Positions 1 through 7,319 of a stretch of 23,232 bases of DNA are shown piece by piece (within the stretch, counting starts at the first letter, position 1; each line of letters begins with the position of its first letter). The notes beneath the pieces are model-generated. The model saw only the letters and a program-made list of their open reading frames with translations, was not told the DNA's origin and did no database searches. Made by a program: the position numbers and the translations under genes. This DNA comes from Acidobacteriota bacterium (lineage in GTDB: Bacteria > Acidobacteriota > Vicinamibacteria > Vicinamibacterales > JACQTH01). Location of the stretch: contig JACQTH010000422.1 in NCBI GenBank assembly GCA_016210935.1, positions 1 through 23,232 of the forward strand, in the 5' to 3' direction.

Positions 1-359
1 GGATCGGCCGGCGGACGAATATTCAGGACGGCTCGGTCGTGCACGTCATGAAGGGCACGCATCCGACGACGCTCGGCGACAGCATCACGGTCGGCCATGC
101 GGCGATTCTGCACGGATGCGCGATTCAGGATCGCTGCCTCATCGGCATGGGCGCGATTCTGCTGAACGGGGCGGAGGTCGGGACCGAGTCGATCGTGGCC
201 GCCGGAACGTTGCTCGCCGAAGGGACGAGAATCCCGCCCCGTTCGCTCGTGATGGGCGCGCCCGGAAAAGTCCGCCGCGAGCTGACGCCGGAGGAAGTCG
301 AGTCCATTCAGGTGTACGCGGATAGATATGTCGAGTACGCGCGTGATTACAGGGGATAG
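1..359 (+). CDS. Gamma-carbonic anhydrase family protein (left-handed beta-helix), 3' part
   Basis: The 5' end lies outside the window; the reading frame is open from base 3 to the TAG at 357-359. The visible part, about 118 residues, begins with IGRRTNIQDGSVVHV and continues with hexapeptide-type turns (DSITVGHAAILHG, GMGAILLNGAEVG, GTLLAEGTRIPPRSLVMGAP). This is the pattern of the gamma-carbonic anhydrase/YrdA-PaaY group of trimeric left-handed beta-helix proteins. The three histidines expected to bind the metal are present: codons 42-44 (in SVVHV), 96-98 and 111-113 (in VGHAAILHG). The C-terminal helix (LTPEEVESIQVYADRYVEYARDYRG) is typical. Whether it hydrates CO2 or only keeps the fold cannot be told from sequence. 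The last two codons and the stop fall inside a GGGGATA unit of the adjacent heptamer repeat. Confidence 0.9.
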   Translation, partial: IGRRTNIQDGSVVHVMKGTHPTTLGDSITVGHAAILHGCAIQDRCLIGMGAILLNGAEVGTESIVAAGTLLAEGTRIPPRSLVMGAPGKVRRELTPEEVESIQVYADRYVEYARDYRG

Positions 360-494
360 GGACGAGGGGCTGGGGACCAGGGGCTAGGATGAGAAGAAAA
401 ACGTTTCGAGCCGCGCCTCGGTACGACGATCGTTCGACGAATCCCTCGGCCCTGGTCCCCAGGCCCGAGTCCCCAGTCCCTCGTCCCGAGACCC
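352..494. repeat. Facing heptamer-repeat arrays (imperfect palindrome) upstream of hisS
   Basis: The left array, 352-386, is five 7-base units: GGGGATA, GGGACGA, GGGGCTG, GGGACCA, GGGGCTA. The right array, 439-494, is eight units on the opposite orientation ending in CCC: GAATCCC, TCGGCCC, TGGTCCC, CAGGCCC, GAGTCCC, CAGTCCC, TCGTCCC, GAGACCC. The spacer is 52 bases. Bases 359-377 can pair with 469-487 at all 19 positions if one G-T wobble is allowed, giving a long hairpin that ends 14 bases before the hisS start. The left arm runs into the end of the preceding gene. No open frame or promoter is evident. Heptanucleotide tandem repeats are known from other bacteria (the STRR repeats of heterocystous cyanobacteria), but I do not recognise this exact unit. 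Confidence 0.9.
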
Positions 495-501
495 TTCTCT
501 C

Positions 502-1785
502 ATGATCGCCGCCGTCCGAGGCACACGCGACATCCTGCCGGGCGAAAGCGAACGCTGGCAATACGTCGAGGACATCGCGCGCCGGCTCTTCGAGCGCTAC
601 GGCTATGCCGAGGTCCGTACGCCGATCATCGAGCGCGAGGAGCTGTTTGCCAAAGGCACCGGCGAAACGACGGACATTGTCCAGAAGGAGATGTACGCCT
701 TCACCGACAAAGGCGGGGAACGAGTCACCCTGCGTCCCGAAGCCACGCCGAGTCTCGTCCGCGCCTTTGTCGAGCACCACCTCGAGCAGCAGATGGCGGT
801 CCCGAAGCTGTACTGCCTGGGCCCCATGTTCCGGTACGAGCGGCCGCAGAAGGGACGGTACCGGCAGTTTCATCAGCTCGACGTCGAAGTCTTCGGCGTC
901 GAGGACGCCTCCATCGATGCGGAGATGATCGATCTGGCGTGGTCGCTCGTCCGCGAGCTCGGCGTGAGGGAAGCGGAACTGCTCATCAATTCGGTCGGAT
1001 GTCCGGTGTGCCGCCCGTCGTTCAGCGCCGCGCTCGTGAGCGCGCTGGGCGAGGATGTCGCCCGGTTGTGTGCCGACTGCCGCCGGCGGGCCGGGACCAA
1101 CCCGCTGCGGATCTTCGACTGCAAGGTACCCGCGGACCAGCCAATCATCGATCGGCTTCCACACGCCGTGGATCACCTGTGTGAGGCGTGCGCGACCCAC
1201 TTCAGCGCGGTGCAGCAACATCTCGATGCCTACGGGATTCCGTATCGCATTTCGCACCGCCTGGTCCGCGGGCTCGATTACTACACGCGGACCACGTTCG
1301 AGATTCTGAGCGGGAGTCTCGGTGCGCAGAACGCGCTGCTGGGGGGCGGCCGCTACGACGGGCTCGTGAAGGTCCTGGGCGGTCCGGATCGGACGGGCAT
1401 TGGATTCGCTGCCGGGATCGAGCGCCTCGTCCTCGCGCTTCCGGAGGACGCCCCAATCGAGGTCGCGCGCCCGCACGTGTTCGTGGCGGCGATTGGCGAC
1501 GCGGCCCGCCGTGAGGCCGCCAGACTCGTCAAGGAGCTGCGGTCGGCGGGGCTCAGGGCGCAGCTCGACTACGAAGGGCGATCGATTCGGTCGCAGATGA
1601 AGACCGCCGATCGCGCCGGGGCGCCGCTGGCGGCGATTCTGGGGGACGACGAGCTGGCGAAGAACGAAGTCACGATGCGGAACATGGCCTCCGGCGACCA
1701 GACACCGATCGCGCGCCGTGACGTCATCGACTATATCCGCCTCGCCTCCGCCGACGAGGGGGCCCCGATGGCTCAACCCGAGTAG
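502..1785 (+). CDS. hisS: Histidyl-tRNA synthetase
   Basis: This class II synthetase charges tRNA-His with histidine in the cytoplasm. The 427 residues match the usual length of about 420. Visible signatures are the N-terminal VRGTRDILPGE, motif 1 region RYGYAEVRTPIIE, TLRPEATPSLVRAFVEH, motif 2 FRYERPQKGRYRQFHQLDVE, the HisRS-specific LVRGLDYYTRTTFEI, and motif 3 GIGFAAGIERLVLAL, followed by an anticodon-binding domain from about residue 330. The ATG at 502 gives the canonical MIAAVRGTRDI start. No clear Shine-Dalgarno sequence precedes it; instead the right arm of a heptamer palindrome ends 7 bases upstream, so the leader may be highly structured. aspS follows after 8 bases, suggesting a hisS-aspS transcript, a frequent pairing in bacteria. 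Confidence 0.98.
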   Translation: MIAAVRGTRDILPGESERWQYVEDIARRLFERYGYAEVRTPIIEREELFAKGTGETTDIVQKEMYAFTDKGGERVTLRPEATPSLVRAFVEHHLEQQMAVPKLYCLGPMFRYERPQKGRYRQFHQLDVEVFGVEDASIDAEMIDLAWSLVRELGVREAELLINSVGCPVCRPSFSAALVSALGEDVARLCADCRRRAGTNPLRIFDCKVPADQPIIDRLPHAVDHLCEACATHFSAVQQHLDAYGIPYRISHRLVRGLDYYTRTTFEILSGSLGAQNALLGGGRYDGLVKVLGGPDRTGIGFAAGIERLVLALPEDAPIEVARPHVFVAAIGDAARREAARLVKELRSAGLRAQLDYEGRSIRSQMKTADRAGAPLAAILGDDELAKNEVTMRNMASGDQTPIARRDVIDYIRLASADEGAPMAQPE

Positions 1786-1793
1786 GACGCGCT

Positions 1794-3569
1794 GTGGCAG
1801 AACCCCTCGGCGACTGGCAACGGACCCACACCTGTGGCGCGCTTCGCGAGGCCGATGTCGGCCGGGAGGCCATCCTCCTGGGCTGGGCGCACCGCGTCCG
1901 CGACCTCGGGTCGCTCCTGTTCATCGACCTGCGCGATCGCGACGGCATCACCCAGATCGTCGTGCGAGACGACGAGTCGAGACTGGAGCGGGCAAAAGAG
2001 ATCCGCTCCGAATACGTCGTCGGCGTGCGCGGCACCGTTCAGCGCCGATCGGCCGAGACGAGGAACCCGAAGCTGGCCACCGGGGACATCGAGATCGTCG
2101 CGGCGGAGATTCGGATCCTCAACGAGGCCCGAACGCCGCCGTTCTCGATTGCCGACGACACGACGGTCTCCGAGGACATTCGTCTCAGATACCGCTATCT
2201 CGATCTGCGGCGTCCGGCGATGCAAGCCAACCTGCGGCTGCGCCATCGGATCGCGCAGGCGATTCGGCGGTATTTCGATGCGCAGGGCTTCTGCGAGATC
2301 GAGACGCCCGTTCTGACGAAGTCGACGCCGGAGGGGGCGCGCGATTATCTGGTCCCGAGCCGCGTGCATCCCGGCGAGTTCTACGCGCTGCCGCAGTCAC
2401 CGCAGCTCTTCAAGCAGCTCCTGATGATTGCCGGGATCGATCGGTACGTCCAGATCGTCCGGTGTTTCCGTGACGAGGACCTCCGAGCCGATCGTCAACC
2501 GGAATTCACTCAGGTCGACGTCGAGATCTCGTTCGCCACCCGCGACATCGTGTTCGGCGTGGTCGAAGGGCTCATGCAGGGTGTCTTCACGGAGATCGGC
2601 GTCGATCTGCCCGTCCCGTTCCAGCGCGTCCCGTACGCCGAGGCCATCACGCGATACGGATCGGACAAGCCGGACTTGCGGTTCGGCCTGCCGATCGAGG
2701 ATGTAACCGAGGCCTTTCGCGACTCCTCGTTCGACGTGTTTCGCGCCGCCGCTGATCGGCCGGGCGATGTTATCCGCGGCATCGTGGTCAAGGACGGCGC
2801 CCGATATTCACGGCGCGAGCTCGACGAGCTGGCGGACCAGGCGAAACAGGGCGGCTTGCAGGCGCTGGTTACGGCAAAGCTCACGGCCGACGGGACGGTT
2901 CAGAGCTCGGCTCTGAAGGCGGCGGGCGAGGCGACGATCCGCGCGGCGCTCCAGCAAGCCGGCGGGAAGGCCGGCGACCTGTTGCTGATGGCTGCGGGAC
3001 CGGCCGACGCGACCTCGAAGGGGCTCGGCGCCCTCCGGCTCATTCTGGCGAAGAAGGAAGGGCTCCTCGCGCGCGATAAATTTGCGATCGAGTGGATCGT
3101 GGATTTTCCGCTCCTCGAATGGAACCCCGAAGAGCATCGCTGGGATGCGGTCCAGCATCCGTTCACCGCGCCGCTCGACGAGGATGTCGATCGGCTGGAG
3201 ACGGATCCGGGGTCGGTGCGGGGCAGGATTTACGACCTGGTGCTGAACGGCTGGGAGATTGCGGGCGGCAGCATTCGCATCCACGACGCGGCGATGCAGA
3301 AACGGATCTTCCGGCTGCTGAACATCAGCGACGAGGAAGCCCGGCTGCGGTTCGGGTTTTTTCTCGAGGCGCTGGAGTACGGCACGCCGCCGCACGGCGG
3401 CATCGCCTTCGGGCTCGATCGGATGACGGCGCTGCTGGCGGGCGAAACATCGATCCGGGAAGTGATCGCGTTTCCGAAGACCGCCGCTGCGGTCGATCTG
3501 ATGGCGGGCGCGCCCTCGCCGGTCTCGGACCGCCAGCTCCGCGAATTGCATCTGCTGAATCGCCGATAA
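1794..3569 (+). CDS. aspS: Aspartyl-tRNA synthetase (bacterial type)
   Basis: Charges tRNA-Asp with aspartate. The 591 residues match the bacterial AspRS length that includes the GAD insertion domain. The order is an N-terminal OB-fold anticodon-binding domain (about 10-110, with GWAHRVRDLGSLLFIDLRDR), catalytic domain with QSPQLFKQLLMIAGIDRY and motif 2 FRDEDLRADRQPEFTQVDVE, GAD domain (about 300-410), and motif 3 GGIAFGLDRMTALLAG near the end. Position 38 is Leu in RDLGSL, like the discriminating E. coli enzyme, rather than the His seen in many non-discriminating AspRS enzymes; this suggests, without proving, specificity for tRNA-Asp only. The start is GTG, 8 bases after hisS, chosen because it gives the usual short N-terminus before THTCG. 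Confidence 0.98.
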   Translation: MAEPLGDWQRTHTCGALREADVGREAILLGWAHRVRDLGSLLFIDLRDRDGITQIVVRDDESRLERAKEIRSEYVVGVRGTVQRRSAETRNPKLATGDIEIVAAEIRILNEARTPPFSIADDTTVSEDIRLRYRYLDLRRPAMQANLRLRHRIAQAIRRYFDAQGFCEIETPVLTKSTPEGARDYLVPSRVHPGEFYALPQSPQLFKQLLMIAGIDRYVQIVRCFRDEDLRADRQPEFTQVDVEISFATRDIVFGVVEGLMQGVFTEIGVDLPVPFQRVPYAEAITRYGSDKPDLRFGLPIEDVTEAFRDSSFDVFRAAADRPGDVIRGIVVKDGARYSRRELDELADQAKQGGLQALVTAKLTADGTVQSSALKAAGEATIRAALQQAGGKAGDLLLMAAGPADATSKGLGALRLILAKKEGLLARDKFAIEWIVDFPLLEWNPEEHRWDAVQHPFTAPLDEDVDRLETDPGSVRGRIYDLVLNGWEIAGGSIRIHDAAMQKRIFRLLNISDEEARLRFGFFLEALEYGTPPHGGIAFGLDRMTALLAGETSIREVIAFPKTAAAVDLMAGAPSPVSDRQLRELHLLNRR

Positions 3570-3599
3570 TTGACCCCGACAGAAGGCCTGTGCTAGCCT
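3570..3599 (+). promoter_or_regulatory. Candidate sigma70-type promoter for phoH-ybeY-corC-era
   Basis: A TTGACC hexamer at 3570-3575 (five of six consensus bases) is followed after 18 bases by TGC-TAGCCT, an extended -10 element with a three-of-six hexamer at 3594-3599. It sits directly after the aspS stop and before phoH, the natural place for a new transcript. The -10 is weak on its own, so the call depends on the -35, the TG extension and position. Confidence 0.5.
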
Positions 3600-3602
3600 T
3601 TT
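3581..3602 (+). terminator. Weak intrinsic-terminator-like hairpin after aspS
   Basis: AAGGC at 3583-3587 pairs with GCCTT at 3596-3600 across an 8-base loop. The stem extends by one G-T and one A-T pair and is followed by two more Ts and TAATG. The stem is short and the T run is only four bases. It overlaps the candidate phoH promoter, so both calls cannot be equally important here. Confidence 0.3.
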
Positions 3603-3622
3603 AATGTAAGTCATTGCTATAA

Positions 3623-3628
3623 AAGGAG
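3623..3628 (+). promoter_or_regulatory. Strong Shine-Dalgarno sequence with unusually long spacing to phoH
   Basis: AAGGAG is the clearest ribosome-binding sequence in the window, yet the first in-frame ATG (3646) lies 17 bases beyond it, against a usual 5-9. No ATG, GTG or TTG lies in frame at a better distance; an in-frame ATC at 3631 is only 2 bases away. The upstream frame closes with a TAA at 3607. Confidence 0.6.
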
Positions 3629-3645
3629 ATATCGCCCACCACTCG

Positions 3646-4626
3646 ATGCGCCGCATTGCCGTTCCTGAAGAAGGAACCCAAACGCTGTTCGGCTCGTACG
3701 ACGAGAACCTCAAGTATCTCGAGTCCCTCCTCAACGTCCGGATTCGCACCCAAGGTCACGATCTGCTGGTTGAAGGCGACCCCTCGAATGTGTCGAAGGT
3801 CGAGCGCATCGTGGAGCAGCTCGGATCCCTGATGAAAGAAGGCTACGCGTTGTCGAAAAGCGATGTGCAGACCGCCTCGCAACTCGTCCATCAGGACGAT
3901 GACGTCGAGCTGCGGGAATACTTCCTGAAGGGAACGGCGCGACCCGCCGGGCGGCGGCAGGTCGCGCCGAAGAGCATCAATCAACGCCGTTATCTGGACG
4001 CGATCGAGCAGAACGATGTCGTGTTCGGGATCGGACCGGCGGGGACGGGAAAGACGTATCTCGCGATGGCGCAGGCGGTCTCGTGGCTGGTGGCCAAGCG
4101 GGTCACGCGCATCATTCTCGCGCGGCCGGCCGTGGAAGCGGGGGAGAAGCTCGGATTCCTGCCGGGGGATTTACAGGAGAAAGTGAATCCGTACCTGCGG
4201 CCGCTGTACGACGCGCTCTACGACATGATGGAAACGGACCGGGTAGAACGGCTGCTGGAGCGCGGCACGATCGAGATTGCGCCGCTCGCCTTCATGCGCG
4301 GCCGGACGCTGAACGACAGCTTCGTCATCCTGGACGAGGCGCAGAATACGACGCCCGAGCAGATGAAGATGTTCCTGACGCGCCTCGGGTTCGGGTCCAA
4401 AGCCGTGGTCACAGGCGACATCACGCAGATCGACTTGCCGGCAGGCCGGACGTCGGGGCTGGTCGAAGCGATGAAGGTCGTGGCCCGGGTCGAAGGCGTC
4501 AGCTTCGTCTACTTCGACCAGCGGGATGTCGTCCGTGCACGGGTCGTGCAGCAGATCGTCAAGGCGTACGAGGCGTATACGAACGGTACCGGTGAAGAAA
4601 GCCAGGAAAGCCGAGCAGGCTCGTGA
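3646..4626 (+). CDS. phoH: PhoH-family ATPase (YbeZ-type)
   Basis: A cytoplasmic P-loop ATPase of the PhoH/YbeZ family, thought to act in RNA metabolism together with YbeY. The 326 residues comprise an N-terminal KH-like segment (about 15-75), a basic linker, and the PhoH ATPase domain (about 105-315). Walker A is GPAGTGKT at 130-137 and Walker B is FVILDEAQN with D230 and E231; VVTGDITQIDLP and the family segment ARPAVEAGEKLGFLPGDLQ are also intact. It heads a run of overlapping genes: ybeY begins before or just after its stop, then a CorC-like gene and era. This order is widely conserved. The start at 3646 is the first ATG in frame, although the strong Shine-Dalgarno sequence is 17 bases upstream. 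Membership of the family is certain; its biochemical target is not known from the sequence. Confidence 0.95.
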   Translation: MRRIAVPEEGTQTLFGSYDENLKYLESLLNVRIRTQGHDLLVEGDPSNVSKVERIVEQLGSLMKEGYALSKSDVQTASQLVHQDDDVELREYFLKGTARPAGRRQVAPKSINQRRYLDAIEQNDVVFGIGPAGTGKTYLAMAQAVSWLVAKRVTRIILARPAVEAGEKLGFLPGDLQEKVNPYLRPLYDALYDMMETDRVERLLERGTIEIAPLAFMRGRTLNDSFVILDEAQNTTPEQMKMFLTRLGFGSKAVVTGDITQIDLPAGRTSGLVEAMKVVARVEGVSFVYFDQRDVVRARVVQQIVKAYEAYTNGTGEESQESRAGS

Positions 4627-5167
4627 CCAACCGGCACGGCTTCGAGTGGTTGTGACGAACGGCCACGGGATCCCGATACGCTCACCCGGATTGAGGCAGT
4701 GGCGTGCCCGCGTGGCCCCGGCCCGCGCGCGCGGCACGATCACCATCGCGCTCGTCAGCGACCGGCAGATGCGCGCGCTCAATCGCACCTACCGCCACAT
4801 TGACCGAGCGACGGATGTCCTGTCGTTTCCTGCGTCAGCCGAACGTGACCTATCGGCTCCAGGCTCCGGGCTTCGGGCTCCGGGAATGCAGATTCGGAGG
4901 AAATCCAGCCGAAGCCGGCAGCCTGTAGCCCGCAGCCAGGAGGTCGGGCGCCATCTTGGAGATCTCGCCATCAGTCTCGACACCGCCCGGCGGCAGGCGG
5001 ATGAGATGCGGCACTCGCTTCAGACGGAGCTGCGGGTCCTGGCTCTGCACGGGCTCCTGCACCTTCTGGGGTACGATCACGAGCGCGACCGTGGCGAGAT
5101 GGCCCGCCTCGAACGCCGGCTTGGCCGGCGCCGCGGTCTCACGCACGGTCTGACGGAGCGTCGATGA
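4592..5167 (+). CDS. ybeY: Endoribonuclease YbeY with an in-frame repeat insertion
   Basis: YbeY is a zinc-dependent single-strand endoribonuclease needed for 16S rRNA 3'-end maturation and ribosome quality control. With the GTG at 4592 the protein is 191 residues. The family core is present: TIALVSDRQMRALNRTYR, the TDVLSFP strand (74-80), LGDLAIS, and the zinc motif HGLLHLLGYDH with H153, H157 and H163. Between FP and LGD there are 41 residues where E. coli YbeY has about 11. The extra residues, roughly 88-116, coincide with facing heptamer arrays in the DNA (4854-4938). The catalytic motif follows intact and in frame, so the gene is probably functional. The exact start is uncertain: GTG codons at 4646 or 4652 would avoid the 35-base overlap with phoH and fit the usual N-terminus. 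It overlaps the next gene by four bases (ATGA). Confidence 0.93.
   Translation: MKKARKAEQARDQPARLRVVVTNGHGIPIRSPGLRQWRARVAPARARGTITIALVSDRQMRALNRTYRHIDRATDVLSFPASAERDLSAPGSGLRAPGMQIRRKSSRSRQPVARSQEVGRHLGDLAISLDTARRQADEMRHSLQTELRVLALHGLLHLLGYDHERDRGEMARLERRLGRRRGLTHGLTERR
4854..4938. repeat. Facing heptamer arrays inside ybeY
   Basis: Four units at 4854-4881 (CGGCTCC, AGGCTCC, GGGCTTC, GGGCTCC) face four at 4911-4938 (GAAGCCG, GCAGCCT, GTAGCCC, GCAGCCA). Read on the opposite strand, the right units become NGGCTNC, the same pattern as the left. In all eight units the five bases GGCT and C are constant and the other two vary. The spacer is 29 bases. The element is translated as residues 88-116 of YbeY, a Ser/Arg/Gly/Pro-rich stretch (for example APGSGLRAPG). 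Its architecture is the same as that of the 352-494 element, although the unit sequence differs. Confidence 0.9.
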
Positions 5168-6420
5168 CGCCGCTGGCGCTGTTCCTGCTCGCGTGCGCGA
5201 CCGTCTACCTCGGGACCGTCGAGGCCGCCTTCAGCGCGCTGATGCGCCTGTCGCTCCGCCTGCTGGCGGAACGCAGCGATCGGATCGCGGGGATGGATCG
5301 CTATCTGGACGATCCGATCGAGCTGTTCGTTCCCGTCCGGCTGCTGATTGCCGTCGCGACGGCGTCCGCGCTGGTGCTGATGGCCGGGCTGATTGGCGCC
5401 GCCACGGCCCACGCCGTTCTGGCCTTGATCGTCGCGACCCTGGCCTTCATTGTCATCTGCGAACACCTCATCCCCACGTTTATCGTTCGCCGCAATCCCG
5501 AACGGATGTTCGAGCTGCTGCTGCCCTCGTTCAACGTGATCGCCGGCGCCATTCGGCCCATCGTCCTGCCGCTCATCAAGCTGTTGACGGGCGTGCGGCG
5601 GGATCGCGCGGTGCTGGCCGCGGCCGACGACGTCGAGCCGGAACCGCCCGGCGCGACGCCGGCCGCCGAGTCGCCGGAACCCGGCGACCTCGATCGCGAG
5701 GACCGGCGGCTGCTCCGATCGATCGTGGAATTCGGCGACACGTTGGTGCGCGAGGTGATGACGCCGAGGCCGGACATCGTGGCCATCGAAGCCGGCGCCA
5801 CGATCGACGAGCTTCGCGCGCTCGTGGCCGAGCAGGAGTACTCGCGCTTTCCGGTCTATAAAGAAGTGCTCGACAACATTGTCGGCTTTGTCTTCGTCAA
5901 GGACCTGATTCTGCTCCCGCAGGCGGCGATGTCGGCGGATGCGACCGGATCGATCGCGCCGCTCGTCCGTCCGCCTCACGTCGTTCCCGAAACGAAACGC
6001 CTGGCCGAGCTGCTGAAGGAGTTCCAGCGGCAGCAGATTCAGATGGCCATCGTCGTCGACGAGTACGGGGGAACCGCGGGGCTCGTGACGCTGGAGGATC
6101 TGCTGGAGGAAATCGTCGGCGAAATCCGCGACGAATACGACGTGGAAACCGAGCCGATCACCGAACAGCCGGACGGCTCGCTCTCGGTGAGCGGCAAGGT
6201 GGATGTGGACAAGGTCGCCGAACGCCTGGACATCGCCATCGAGGGGGAAGGTTTCGAGACGGTCGGCGGCTTCTTGCTGTCGAAGCTCGGGCGCGTCCCG
6301 GCCGTCGGTGAAAAGTTCGACCTCGACGGCCTGAGCGTCGAGATTCTCGAGGCCGAGCGCCGCAGAATCACCCGCGTCCGATTCGCCAAGATTCCTGCCG
6401 CCGAGGTGAAAGAGGCGTGA
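5164..6420 (+). CDS. CNNM/CorC-family transporter-associated membrane protein with CBS domains
   Basis: A 418-residue protein of the hemolysin C/CorC/CNNM family, linked to Mg2+ and Co2+ transport or efflux. The N-terminal DUF21/CNNM membrane region (about 1-145) has hydrophobic helices near 3-25, 55-80, 84-106 and 120-145, including the family-like VEAAFSALMRLSL and ICEHLIPTFIVRRNP. An acidic Pro/Ala-rich linker (about 148-178) follows. A CBS pair (about 190-315) contains VREVMTPRPDIVAI, SRFPVYKEVLDNIVGFVFVK and IVVDEYGGTAGLVTLEDLLE, and a C-terminal CorC_HlyC domain (about 330-410) has FETVGGFLLSKLGRVP. The ATG overlaps the ybeY stop (ATGA), indicating translational coupling, and its own stop overlaps the era start. 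A CorC-like gene between ybeY and era is common in many phyla. Substrate cannot be told from sequence. Confidence 0.93.
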   Translation: MTPLALFLLACATVYLGTVEAAFSALMRLSLRLLAERSDRIAGMDRYLDDPIELFVPVRLLIAVATASALVLMAGLIGAATAHAVLALIVATLAFIVICEHLIPTFIVRRNPERMFELLLPSFNVIAGAIRPIVLPLIKLLTGVRRDRAVLAAADDVEPEPPGATPAAESPEPGDLDREDRRLLRSIVEFGDTLVREVMTPRPDIVAIEAGATIDELRALVAEQEYSRFPVYKEVLDNIVGFVFVKDLILLPQAAMSADATGSIAPLVRPPHVVPETKRLAELLKEFQRQQIQMAIVVDEYGGTAGLVTLEDLLEEIVGEIRDEYDVETEPITEQPDGSLSVSGKVDVDKVAERLDIAIEGEGFETVGGFLLSKLGRVPAVGEKFDLDGLSVEILEAERRRITRVRFAKIPAAEVKEA

Positions 6421-7313
6421 AGGCCGGATACGTCAGCCTCATAGGCCGTCCGAACGCCGGCAAATCCACGCTCCTGAACCGGCTGGTCGGCACCAAGCTC
6501 GCAATCGTGTCCGATAAACCTCAGACGACCCGCACGCGGATCCTGGGGGTTCGCAATTATCCCGAAGGCCAGGCGGTCTTCATCGACACACCGGGCATTC
6601 ATCGGCCGCAACACCGGATGAACGTCCGGATGGTAGACGCGGCGGTCGAGAGCATGGGCCACGCAGACCTTATCGGTCTGGTCGTCGACGCCAGCGTGCC
6701 GCCGGGGAAGGGCGACCGCTTCGTGCTCGATCTGCTCGATCGCGTGAAGGCGCCCACCATCCTGATTCTCAACAAGGTCGATCTCATCGCACGTCCCTCG
6801 CTCCTCCCGATCATCGATTCATACCGGCGTCTCCACGAGTTCGCCGAAATCGTTCCGCTGTCAGCGAAGACGGGCGAGAACGTCGATCGCGTCGAAAAAG
6901 CGATTCTTGACCGGCTGCCGGAAGGTGAGCCGCTGTATCCGACCGACACCCTGACGGACCAGCCGGAGCGGTTCTTCGCCGGCGAGATGGTCAGAGAACA
7001 GGTGCTGGCCTACACGCGCGACGAGCTTCCGTACACGACCGCCGTCGTCGTCGATCAGTTCGAGGAGGCCCCTCCGGTGGGCGCCGAGCAGCGGGGTCTG
7101 CTTCGAATCTACTGCTCGATCTTCGTCGAACGCGCCTCGCAGAAGCCGATTGTCATCGGACGCCGGGGAGAAGGCATCAAGCAGATTGGCACGGCTGCGC
7201 GGCGGGAGCTGGAGCGGTTCTTCGGCGCCCGCGTCTACCTGGATCTCCGGGTCAAGGTGAAAGAGGGCTGGCGCGAGGACGAACGGGCGCTGGATGGACT
7301 CGGGATTCGGTAA
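6417..7313 (+). CDS. era: GTPase Era
   Basis: Era is an essential GTPase that binds the 3' end of 16S rRNA and helps 30S subunit assembly at the inner face of the membrane. The 298 residues match the usual length. G1 is GRPNAGKSTLLN (11-22), the switch I effector region PQTTRTRI, G3 DTPGIHRP, G4 NKVDLI, G5 SAKTG, and the C-terminal KH domain includes IFVERASQKPIVIGRRGEGI and ends near KVKEGWREDERAL. The GTG start shares four bases (GTGA) with the stop of the upstream CorC-like gene. Its grouping with ybeY, which trims the same rRNA end Era binds, is functionally sensible. A large hairpin follows the stop. Confidence 0.98.
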   Translation: MKAGYVSLIGRPNAGKSTLLNRLVGTKLAIVSDKPQTTRTRILGVRNYPEGQAVFIDTPGIHRPQHRMNVRMVDAAVESMGHADLIGLVVDASVPPGKGDRFVLDLLDRVKAPTILILNKVDLIARPSLLPIIDSYRRLHEFAEIVPLSAKTGENVDRVEKAILDRLPEGEPLYPTDTLTDQPERFFAGEMVREQVLAYTRDELPYTTAVVVDQFEEAPPVGAEQRGLLRIYCSIFVERASQKPIVIGRRGEGIKQIGTAARRELERFFGARVYLDLRVKVKEGWREDERALDGLGIR

Positions 7314-7319
7314 GTGCCG

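Noticed and set aside
352..494. CRISPR array
   Set aside because: Units are 7 bases with no spacers between them and no cas genes nearby.
139..1776. Long minus-strand open frame opposite hisS; similar long antisense frames at 7538-9688, 12848-14488, 14705-16879, 16842-18407, 18438-19676 and 21058-22386
   Set aside because: All lie opposite clearly recognised genes, have Arg/His/Asp-rich low-complexity translations with no family motif, and arise from the third-position GC bias of the real genes.
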